A DNA stretch of 64,000 nt from NCBI RefSeq assembly GCF_003576645.1, contig NC_044918.1, forward strand, positions 23,331,743 to 23,395,742. Reading direction: 5' to 3'. Source of the stretch: Ipomoea triloba. Its lineage: Eukaryota > Streptophyta > Magnoliopsida > Solanales > Convolvulaceae. Positions 45,584 to 55,521 of this stretch are shown here, piece by piece. Numbering within the stretch: the first letter of the stretch is position 1; each line of letters opens with the position of its first letter. Below the pieces are notes generated by a model, which made no database searches, was not told where the DNA came from, and saw only the letters and a list, made by a program, of their open reading frames with translations. The translations under genes and the position numbers were made by a program.

Positions 45584-48500
45584 GGTTAAGGGGAAAGGAA
45601 ACATTCCACCTCAAGCTGACATAAAGAAGGTGCATAAGTGTTTCTTCTGTAAAAAGAAGGGACACATGAAGAAAGATTGCATCAAGTACAAGAAGTGGGT
45701 CGAGAAGAAAGGTAATCTATCCTCATTCGTTTGTTATGAATCTAATATGTCTGAAGTTAATGCTAATACTTGGTGGATTGATTATGGTTCAACAATCCAC
45801 ATTGCAAACTCTTTACAGGGAATGCAAGATCTGAGGAAGCCGGTGGGAAATGAACGGACCATCTTATCAGGAAACAAGATGGGGTTGCAAGTGGAAGTTA
45901 TTGGAACATGCAAGCTGGTTTTAAGTAGTGGTTTTGTTTTTGTTTTGAATAAGACATTTTATGTACCAAGTTTCTCCCGAAACTTGATTTCAATTTCAAG
46001 ACTTGTGCCGTTGGGTTTCTCCTTTAATTTTCAAGACAAGTGTTTTGATATTTTTAATAAATCAACTTGTGTTGGATACGGTACAATGTCTTATGGTCTT
46101 TATCGTTTGCATTTACAAGACAATACCACTTACAGTTTATTGCATGTTCATTCCGGTTCCAAAAGATCGAGTATTATTGAGAACTCCTCCATGTTATGAC
46201 ATCGGAGATTAGGTCATATCTCCCTTGAACGTATAAAGAGATTAGTAAATGATGGGGTATGTACTTGGTACTCTTGATTATACTGATTTCGAGACTTGTA
46301 TATACTGCATTAAGGGAAAGCAGACAAACAAGTCTGAGAAAGGTGCCAAAAGGAGTTCAAGCATATTGTAAATCATACACACTGACATTTGCTGTCCAGA
46401 TATGGATATGCCAGGTCAGAAGTATTTCATCACTTTCATTGATGATTACTCTCAATTTACTTATGTGTATTTAATTCATAATAAAAATGAAGCATTGGAT
46501 GCCTTCAAGTCTTTTAAGGCTGAAGTTGAGAACCAATGTGGGAAACAAATACAGATAGTAAGATCCGGCAGAGGTGGTGAATACTATGGTAGGTACACTG
46601 AAAGTGGATAGGCACCTTGTCCATTTGCTAAGTTTCTTCAAGAATATGGGATTGTTGCCCAATATACCATGTTTGGTTCTCCGAACCAAAATGGTGTTGT
46701 TGAAAGAAGAAACTGAGCACTTATTGACATGGTGTGAAGTATGCTTAGCAACTCCAAACTTCCTAAGTTCTTGTGGACCAAAGCACTTAAGACGGCAACG
46801 TATATATTAAACCGCGTTCCAACCAAGGTTGTCCCAAAGACACCATTTGAGTTATTTAAAGGTTGGAAACCAGGTTTGCTACAAATGCGTGTTTGGGGAT
46901 GCCCGTCTGAGGTAAGGATATATAACCCACGAGAAAAGAAGTTGGACCCAAGGACTATTAGTGGTTTCTTTATTGGATACGCACAGTCCTCCAAAGGGTA
47001 TAGATTTTACTATCCATCTCATTCAACTAGGATCGTGGAATCAAGAAATGCTAAGTTTCTTGAAAATGACATGATTAGTGGGAGGGATAGATTCAATGAT
47101 TTGATTTATAATCATGATCATATTGAATCATATCCTTCTAGATCATCACATAGGTTGATAATAAATTCAACNCAATGGTGTGCGTGGGCACATCAAGGAA
47201 TTGCCATTTAAAATCTCTTACAACACACATAAGGAAAAATGGTCTATAAATGATTTAATGACCATGGGTGTTCAAGAAGAAGGTAGATTGGTGATGGAAA
47301 TGGGTGAAAGTGCCATGCTGGCTACGGCACGTGAGAAGTCTAAATCTGGAAAATTTCGAGGTTCCATGCACTTCTAAGGTTAAGGGGAAAGGAAACATTC
47401 CACCTCAAGCTGACATAAAGAAGGTGCATAAGTGTTTCTTCTGTAAAAAGAAGGGACACATGAAGAAAGATTGCATCAAGTACAAGAAGTGGGTCGAGAA
47501 GAAAGGTAATCTATCCTCATTCGTTTGTTATGAATCTAATATGTCTGAAGTTAATGCTAATACTTGGTGGATTGATTATGGTTCAACAATCCACATTGCA
47601 AACTCTTTACAGGGAATGCAAGATCTGAGGAAGCCGGTGGGAAATGAACGGACCATCTTATCAGGAAACAAGATGGGGTTGCAAGTGGAAGTTATTGGAA
47701 CATGCAAGCTGGTTTTAAGTAGTGGTTTTGTTTTTGTTTTGAATAAGACATTTTATGTACCAAGTTTCTCCCGAAACTTGATTTCAATTTCAAGACTTGT
47801 GCCGTTGGGTTTCTCCTTTAATTTTCAAGACAAGTGTTTTGATATTTTTAATAAATCAACTTGTGTTGGATACGGTACAATGTCTTATGGTCTTTATCGT
47901 TTGCATTTACAAGACAATACCACTTACAGTTTATTGCATGTTCATTCCGGTTCCAAAAGATCGAGTATTATTGAGAACTCCTCCATGTTATGACATCGGA
48001 GATTAGGTCATATCTCCCTTGAACGTATAAAGAGATTAGTAAATGATGGGGTATGTACTTGGTACTCTTGATTATACTGATTTCGAGACTTGTATATACT
48101 GCATTAAGGGAAAGCAGACAAACAAGTCTGAGAAAGGTGCCAAAAGGAGTTCAAGCATATTGTAAATCATACACACTGACATTTGCTGTCCAGATATGGA
48201 TATGCCAGGTCAGAAGTATTTCATCACTTTCATTGATGATTACTCTCAATTTACTTATGTGTATTTAATTCATAATAAAAATGAAGCATTGGATGCCTTC
48301 AAGTCTTTTAAGGCTGAAGTTGAGAACCAATGTGGGAAACAAATACAGATAGTAAGATCCGGCAGAGGTGGTGAATACTATGGTAGGTACACTGAAAGTG
48401 GATAGGCACCTTGTCCATTTGCTAAGTTTCTTCAAGAATATGGGATTGTTGCCCAATATACCATGTTTGGTTCTCCGAACCAAAATGGTGTTGTTGAAAG

Positions 48501-48965
48501 AAGAAACTGAGCACTTATTGACATGGTGTGAAGTATGCTTAGCAACTCCAAACTTCCTAAGTTCTTGTGGACCAAAGCACTTAAGACGGCAACGTATATA
48601 TTAAACCGCGTTCCAACCAAGGTTGTCCCAAAGACACCATTTGAGTTATTTAAAGGTTGGAAACCAGGTTTGCTACAAATGCGTGTTTGGGGATGCCCGT
48701 CTGAGGTAAGGATATATAACCCACGAGAAAAGAAGTTGGACCCAAGGACTATTAGTGGTTTCTTTATTGGATACGCACAGTCCTCCAAAGGGTATAGATT
48801 TTACTATCCATCTCATTCAACTAGGATCGTGGAATCAAGAAATGCTAAGTTTCTTGAAAATGACATGATTAGTGGGAGGGATAGATTCAATGATTTGATT
48901 TATAATCATGATCATATTGAATCATATCCTTCTAGATCATCACATAGGTTGATAATAAATTCAAC
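45379..48965 (+). repeat. Exact 1.79-kb tandem duplication with N at junction
   Basis: 45379-47171 and 47173-48965 appear identical: every frame and every stop recurs with an offset of 1794. The only odd base is N at 47172. Two copies of a decayed element that remain identical, including all stop codons, suggest either a very recent duplication or a scaffolding error. Confidence 0.95.
45510..47171 (+). pseudogene. pol: Copia zinc knuckle, protease and integrase, copy 1
   Basis: Order: zinc knuckle CFFCKKKGHMKKDC (CX2CX4HX4C intact), then protease with WWIDYGSTIHI, where the usual D-S/T-G has become D-Y-G (45781-45789). The gag-pre-integrase region is broken by TGA at 46197-46199. The integrase catalytic core has FIDDYS present, the second acidic residue replaced by Gly (GGC at 46567-46569), and NQNGVVERRN present. 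Further stops are at 46609-46611, 46714-46716 and 46735-46737. The frame ends at the N. Confidence 0.9.
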
Positions 48966-49248
48966 CACCCCTCAAGATCAAACAGGTATTGAACAACCTA
49001 TTGAAGAAATTCGACAAGATGCTAATATTATCTCAACAGATCAACCAATTCAGGAAATTCCTAAGGCGGTAGTTGAACCACTAACTTCTCAAGGAGATGG
49101 TAGCTCAACTTTGAGGCGATCTGTTCGAGATAAAAGATTGGCAGTTCCTAGTGATTACATAGTGTATCTGCAAGAGTCTGATGTTGGAGCCGAAAATGAT
49201 CCAGAAACGTTTTCACAAGCCATAAATTGTAAAGAGTCAGATTTATAG
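47173..49248 (+). pseudogene. pol: Copia gag end to integrase, copy 2, plus linker
   Basis: Repeats the copy 1 content with the same lesions, then continues past 48965 into the integrase C-terminal linker (TTPQDQTGIEQPIEEIRQDA, LRRSVRDKRLAVPSDYIVYL). This leads to the reverse transcriptase and ends at TAG 49246-49248. Confidence 0.9.
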
Positions 49249-49257
49249 CATGAAGCC

Positions 49258-50763
49258 ATGAAGGAAGAAATGAATTCCATGCAGAGCAATGGGGTTTGGG
49301 ACCTTGTTAAGTTGCCTAATGGGGCCAAGGCCATTGGCAGTAAATGGGTCTATAAGACTATAAAGGACTCATTAGGTAACTTCGAGCGATACAAGGCTAG
49401 GTTCGTTGCTAAAGGATTCACTCAAAAAGAAGGAATCTATTACACGGAGACCTTTTCTCCTGTATCAAAGAAAGATTCACTTCGCATGGCTTTGGTTGCA
49501 CATTTCAATCTTGAATTGCAACAAATGGATGTGAAAATGGCATTCCATAATGGTGATCTAGAAGAGGTGGTTTATATGAAATAACCTGAAAGATTCTCTT
49601 ATAGTGAAGGCAATCATTTGGTTTGCAAGCTCAAAAAGTCCATTTATGGTTTAAAACAAGCCTCCCGCTAGTGGTATGTCAAGTTTGACGGAGTTATTTC
49701 ATCATATGGTTATGTTGAAAGTATCTTAGATCATTGCATATACCAGAAGACAAATGGGAGTAAAATTTGTTTTCTTTTTTTGTATGTGGATGATATTTTG
49801 CTTGCATCAAATGATAAGGGAATGCTGCACGAGGTTAAACAATTCCTTTCTAAGAACTTTGATATGAAAGATATGGGCGAGGCATCTTATGTCATTGGTA
49901 TAAAGATCCATAGGGATAGATCCCGAGGCATTCTGGGACTATCGCAGGAAACCTATATCAACAAAGTCTTAGAAAGATTTCGGATGAAGGATTGTTCACC
50001 GAGTCCAGCTCCTATCGTGAGAGGTGATAAATTCAGTTTGGACAAGTGTCCAAAGAATGATTTTGAAAGAGAATCCATGAAGAATATTCCCTATGCTTCG
50101 GTTGTCGGTTGTCTCGGGTATGTTCAAGTTTGTACTAGGCCGGACATCGTCTTTGCTGTTAAAATGCTGGGACGATATCAAAGTGATCCGGGTTTAGACC
50201 ATTGGAGAGCTGCAAAGAAGGTTTTGAGGTATCTCAAAGGTACCAAGGATTATAAGCTTGTGTTCAGGAAGATGAACACTTTGGACATTGTTGGGTACTC
50301 TGACGCAGACTTTGCCGGTTGCATTGATTCTCAGAAATCAACTTCGGGAAACATTTTCATTATGACCGGTGGAGCTATTTCACAGAGAAGTGTTTAACAA
50401 ACTCTTGTCACCACTTCAACCATGGAAACCGAGTTCATTTCTTGTTTTGAGGCTACATCTCAAGGTGTATGGCTTAAGAATTTCATTTCAAGGCTTAAAA
50501 TTATGGATTCTATTTCTAAGCCGTTAAAGGTTTATTGTGACAACTTAGCTGCGGCCTTCCTGACTAAGAACAATAAGAGTGGGAGTCGAAGCAAACATAT
50601 CGACACCAAGTACTTAGCCATCAGGGAGCGTGTTAAAGATAAGAAATTGGTCATTGAGAACATAAGCACTGAGTTGATGATTGTTGATCCCCTGACTAAA
50701 GGCATGCCACCATTCAAGTTTAGGGATTTTGTTGAGAAAATGGGACTTGCGCCCACTTTGTAA
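49258..50763 (+). pseudogene. pol: Copia reverse transcriptase and RNase H
   Basis: Reverse transcriptase motifs: NGVWDLVKLPNGAKAIGSKW, RYKARFVAKGFTQKEGIYYT, QQMDVKMAFHNGDLEEVVYM, SIYGLKQASR and the YVDD active site (frame from 49780). RNase H: GYSDADFAGCIDSQKSTSG and VYCDNLAAAFLTKN, then KHIDTKYLAIRERV and the end at 50763. Stops at 49582-49584, 49669-49671 and 50395-50397 break it, but the domain order is complete. Confidence 0.94.
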
Positions 50764-51023
50764 AATTTGTATACATTAAGTTCTTATATGAAATTCTTAA
50801 AACATTCAGATATTTTCTCATTATTGTATTGTGCACATATTTTGTTGAGAAAAATATATTTTTGGACCTGGAAAAGACATAAGGTTTATCCATTAAGTTT
50901 TGATTATCACAAGAAATGCTTAGAGAACAAGTTACATTGTGATTATAATAGATGCTACTCACTTTAAGAGGACGTATCTCTATAGTTCATGTTTTTTTGT
51001 TTTCTTTGAGTTTGTAATTGCAT

Positions 51024-51034
51024 CAAGTGGGAGA
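51024..51034 (+). other. Polypurine tract of the Copia element
   Basis: AAGTGGGAGA just before the 3' LTR at 51036, the plus-strand priming site. Confidence 0.88.
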
Positions 51035-51035
51035 A

Positions 51036-51348
51036 TGTAACATTTTCCATTCAAATGTGGTACAATTATGGCCTTCAATGGCCATAACGTGGTACCTTAA
51101 TTAGAGGTTGTAACGGTTACCGTTACAACCGTTACAAAGCCTATATTGATGGCTCTATAGGCTATATAAGCAGGGGTCCCCCACTGCTCAGGTTACTATC
51201 TTTGGACATTACATACACCATCTATACTGAACCTGAGAACAAGTGGGAGACATTCTACTAGGACAATCTACAGCATCTACAGCACATTCCAAGACAATTT
51301 CTAAGAACAGCTATGGCCGGAGGTTAGTACTATTTACAATTTTCTACA
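51036..51348 (+). mobile_element. 3' LTR of the Copia element
   Basis: TGTAACATTTTCC to TTTTCTACA, 313 bp, aligned along its length with 41167-41483. Confidence 0.95.
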
Positions 51349-51615
51349 ATATGGTAATATTAATATGGCAATATTTAAACTGACATAATTACCATTTACC
51401 AAAATTAATGTTATACACACTCATAATTGATTTGACCAACTAATAAATGAACATACAATTTCCCACCATTAGTTGGGCATACTAAATAATCAATATTTGG
51501 TTTCAATTAAAGTCCAACTAAATAATGAAGATATAATTCCCCACCATAGTTGGACATGCTAAAAAACAAAATACACCTTCCAAAATCAAGTTGGAATTTG
51601 GCTCAAAATATACAT
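51349..51615. other. Right flank of the Copia element
   Basis: 51363-51410 closely resembles 40734-40780 on the far side of the LINE and Copia block (shared CATTTACCAAAATTAAT). A tandem phrase CCCACCATAGTTGGACATGC / CCCACCATTAGTTGGGCATAC occurs at about 51462 and 51541. Confidence 0.6.
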
Positions 51616-51639
51616 TTTATTCTTGGAATCCAAAAAAGA

Positions 51640-52014
51640 TGTATATTATATATATCATGTAACTTACTACAGTTAGTTCAAAGAACCGAGCAAGATTCGT
51701 GAAACAATTAATAAAGGTGACCGGGTGGATATCTTGGTGTAAAAATGCACTCACGCCTACCCTCGATGCATCACATTCAACCATAAATAATGTCGAAAAA
51801 TCCAAAAGTCGCAACACTAGAGTGTGGTAAGCGCAATCTTAAACACATAAAAGGCCGATGTCGCTTCCTCTGTCCACAGGAAATTGTGTTTGCGAAGTAG
51901 CGACATTAAAGGAGCGACTATGACTCCAAAGTCCTTGATGAACTCACGATATAAGCCAACTAGTCCAACGAAGCAGCGTAGTTTTGGGAAGTAACTAGAC
52001 ACATGTTTTGCCAA
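51640..52014 (-). pseudogene. Gypsy reverse transcriptase / RNase H junction fragment
   Basis: Minus-strand frames read LRCFVGLVGLYREFIKDFGV, APLMSLLRKHNFLWTEEATS and AFYVFKIALTTL, then after a one-base frameshift near 51815 LRLLDFSTLFMVECDASRVG and VSAFLHQDIHPVTFI. This is the conserved Ty3/Gypsy end of RT and start of RNase H. Nothing else of the element is recognised nearby. Confidence 0.9.
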
Positions 52015-52095
52015 TGCAAACCATGAAACTTAGAATTATAATTGAACTAAATTTATAAATTCTAAGAAATTGGTACAATTATTATCTTATGGGTT

Positions 52096-52380
52096 GAAGA
52101 ATTTATTGACATAAAACCTGCCTGTGAGCTGAAGTTTTAATTCTATTAAATTCAATGAAACCCCGATAATACTTTTATTATGAAATACATAGAAGAATCA
52201 AGTAACATTAAACTTGGTGGGCTAAAGTTTTACTCACATTAGATCCAACTGCAATTTTATGATGAAACAATTATCAAATGAGTTGAAGAATCAAGTGACA
52301 TAAAACTTGCATGTGGCCTAAAGTTTTAATTCAGCTAGATTCATTACAACCATTATGATAAAAACTTAAGAAATCGTGTT
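52096..52380 (-). repeat. Diverged tandem repeat, three units of about 95 bp
   Basis: In plus sense each unit has GAAGAATCAAGTGACATAAA, ACTTGC-TGTGGGCTAAAG and TTTTAATTC. In minus sense the AGCCCACA-GCAAGTTTTATG wording relates it to the leader repeat of the Copia element at 44590-44790. Confidence 0.75.
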
Positions 52381-53400
52381 CTTTTTCTTAATCCCTGTGG
52401 GCAAATTAAGAAATATGATCCAAAGTTTACACCATAAAATTAAGCTTCATGATAGGGATGGAAGTTATCTACAAATGAGCTTAAAGTAAATAAAATTCTT
52501 TGTTTCTATCATCACTGATAAAACTACTAAACTACATTCCGATACATAATTGCTTGTGGGCTAAATTATGATCATAGGCTAGTATTTCATCCTGATTAAT
52601 CATACAAATATAACGAAATTGCATATGCGCTAAATTCCATCATATTACATACAATTAATCACAACCGATATGTCTAAAACTTTATGTGATCTAACAACTC
52701 AATATATAACTTTAACTTATTAAGGATGTTGTGGCTACTCCCCAACTAATTAAAATTATAAGATCACTAGACAATTATCATTGTCATCTTTATGTGATTT
52801 GAACTTTAGACAATTTTTAGTAAATTAAAGATGTTGTGGCTACTCTTTAATGAACCAAAAAAATTGTAATCACTCGACAAAAGGGAAATTTAAAGCCTAA
52901 CAAACAAACAATACTGACATGTGATAAACAATTCCCAAGTATACTCCTAGGAAAGTTGGTCAAGACGAAGCTTAGTTAAATACCAACTCCTTAGACAGAG
53001 TAGTGTCTCAAGGGGACTAGTAGCAATATGGCGGTTTAAGCCATGGCCAGAGAACTAGTATTCCTCCCCAGGAAACTTCCCCGGTTCATGTGTTCTCACA
53101 TTCAATGTATAGTAGTTTGAGAGTTCTAAATCAAAATAGAGGTTCACTCATGGTTTAGGCTTAAATTGGTGGACTAAATTAACGGACTAAACGTGCTTAA
53201 ATTCAGGCACTACCGCAACTAATTTTATGCATAAAGTTCTAATTAATAAGGATCTAAATTCATTCTCAAACTATGCTTTCTAAAGGCATAATAAAATCGC
53301 ATAATTTAAAAATAAAATATTATGCTTAGAACAGATATACATAAAATTAAATAGTAAACTCATATATCACAAATAAATTGCATAACTGAAAACAATTTTT
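52381..53400 (-). mobile_element. Inverted relative of the Copia leader at 44180-44600
   Basis: Minus-strand 53100-52900 reads ATGAACCGGGGAAGTTTCC, CTACTCTGTCTAAGGAGTTG and CCAACTTTCCTAGGAGTATA, matching the plus strand at 44258-44400 in order and spacing. So a related element lies here in reverse orientation. No coding region of it was found except possibly remnants further left. Confidence 0.75.
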
Positions 53401-54562
53401 AATATGAGCAATATCACCAAAGTATACAACTAATATTCAAAACTAGTATGACTTCAAACCAAAAGAAATCCAAATATTTGAATATGGATATATACGTTGA
53501 AAGGTCCAAGACTATAAGCCCACGCGAAAATGTTTTAATGCATAAAATCAAATTAATGAGAAATAGGTTGAACTCACAAATTCTAATTACATACTCCGTA
53601 ATTAAACTTAATATTATGTACTTAATGTGATTGAATGCATAAAACAATCTAAAGAGTATAAAAAACACCAAATATTCAATTATTCATACTTACTAAATCA
53701 TAATTCAAATACTAAATAAATTATGTGATAGATGTACAATAATGACAATAGTCAGTTGCCTAAAAAACATGTTTTTTCCAAAATTCTGAATTAATTCAGA
53801 ATCACTCTCCAAAACTCAATTAATAGTATTGTTAATGGCATAAAATTGCAAATGATCTAAAACAAAAAAAAAAAGCAATAAATAGCCATAATAATATTAT
53901 TATGTTAATTTAGAGACTAAATATGAAAAAACAATAGTTAAACCATTAAAACATTTCCAGATATATACTTTAGAATTTAATAAAACTTAAAGTCTAAAAA
54001 ATATTAATGGCTAGAAAATAATAAAGTCTATAATATTTTCTTAACCGAAACAATGCCACATAAATCGATTTGGAAACAATTTTGACTTAATACCACAAAA
54101 TTAATGTTATCATCAATTAAAATATTAATAGTAATAAGGAGCATTATAATCTCCATTAACATTTAATGATGACAACCATAACATGGTAATACATATCTTA
54201 ATGTTCCTATATTCTTAAAGATAAAATGTGACTATTTCAAAAAACGGTTAACAACTATAACAGTAATTAGCAATAATAATAAACGGTAATTAATGATTTA
54301 CGTACCTTAATGATACAAATCACATATCTCAGTAGTGTTGGCATCAATTGCGAAGAAACCTTCAAAATTCTCCACGGAAAGTTGAGTTGGCCTCGATGAA
54401 TCGCCCAACGGGACGTAACAGTTTATTGGTAGGACTTAATTACCAACATTAATATTTTTTTATTTTTTTTTTATTTATAATAAATAATATTTTTAATAAA
54501 TAAAAATATTTTTTTGAACTGAAATAAATAAAAAATATTTGTTTTGAAAAATAAAATTAAAA
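53401..54562. other. A+T-rich retroelement-like debris, no gene
   Basis: Continues the leader-like composition to about 54430 (CCCAACGGGACGTAACAG at about 54407), then a T-rich stretch. No coding homology. Confidence 0.4.
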
Positions 54563-54763
54563 ATGAAAAAGTGTCAAATTGGCCCCTAAGTTGGGTGGAT
54601 AGTGCAATTTGGCCCCCTAATTGAATTTGACCTGATAAACAAGTCATTTAGGACTCAATTGCACTTTTTTACCGGTTTAGGGGGCTTGAATGGAGCTTTT
54701 TTCAGTTAGGGTGCCTAATTGCACTATCCACCCGATTTAAGGGGCCAATTTGACACTTTTCCC
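54563..54763. mobile_element. Short foldback MITE, about 200 bp
   Basis: Arms of about 40 bp: GTGTCAAATTGGCCCCTAAG... GGATAGTGCAATT (54571-54609) against AATTGCACTATCCACCC... GGGGCCAATTTGACAC (54717-54756). AAAATTAAA occurs close to both ends, a possible 9-bp target duplication as in MULE-type MITEs. Confidence 0.75.
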
Positions 54764-55521
54764 AAAATTAAATTAGGTAAAACAACTACTATAGTTGAAG
54801 ACTAAATTGAGTATTAATAGATATGAAATTGCCAAGTTATTTTATCAGGGGACTCAATTAAGAAAAAACCATCAAAGTCAAGGACTTAATTAAACACAAA
54901 AAATCTTTTAGAATTAAATTGAAAAAAAATGACATAATCGAGGACTAAATTAAGTATAACTCAGAAAATTACAAAATTGATTTTTAAAAAGTTATTTTTT
55001 CGAGTTTCTCAATAAGCCTTAATTATTACTTCCTCTGTCACATTTTACATGTCCTATTTACTATTCAGAGGTCAAACCAATTATTTATTCATTGCTTATT
55101 TTCTTTAGTAATTTTTTATTATTTTTAAATTTAATTTTTTGTGTTTAATAGTACTTTTAATGTAGTTTTAAATATATAAATTTTATATATTAATGCTAAA
55201 CTTAATATTACAAAAAATTGAATTAAAAATAATTTTAGTCAAGTCTTGTTAAACGAACTAAACAACAAAAATGGGACGAAGGTAGTATTATATAAGTAGA
55301 GACTGAATTGAGAAAAGATGAATTGCTTGCCCTCAGACTTTCGTCGTAGCAACTCAAGCTAGCCTCCTTGTACACAAAGTAGTTCTGTTAGTTCAGTAGT
55401 TGTAATCCGAATCCGAAAAGTAAAAGTAACCCATTCCAGTTCTCCTTGTTTTCATTTTGTTTTTTCTTATGAAAATCTTGTTTTGAAATTCCAGTTTTTA
55501 TGTTCCTTTGTACAGGAATCC
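54764..55521 (+). promoter_or_regulatory. Upstream region of the DMR6-like gene
   Basis: 55020-55300 is A+T-rich. TATTATATAAGTAG at about 55287-55300 is a possible TATA box, about 225 bp before the ATG. TTGTACAG/G just before the ATG (55508-55516) looks like a 3' splice site, so an intron in the 5' leader is possible (donor not fixed). Confidence 0.45.

Larger units (their letters stand above)
41167..51348 (+). mobile_element. Copia LTR retrotransposon, 10.2 kb as assembled
   Basis: Both LTRs, a primer-binding site, a polypurine tract and gag-protease-integrase-RT-RNase H in Copia order are present. About 1.79 kb of the length is an exact internal duplication (45379-47171 = 47173-48965). The two LTRs differ by about 18 substitutions and a few small indels over 313 bp by eye, so the insertion is not recent. 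The coding region is broken by many stops. ATATG occurs at 41158-41162 and right after the 3' LTR (51349-51353), a possible target duplication, but four extra bases separate the left copy from the LTR. Confidence 0.93.
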
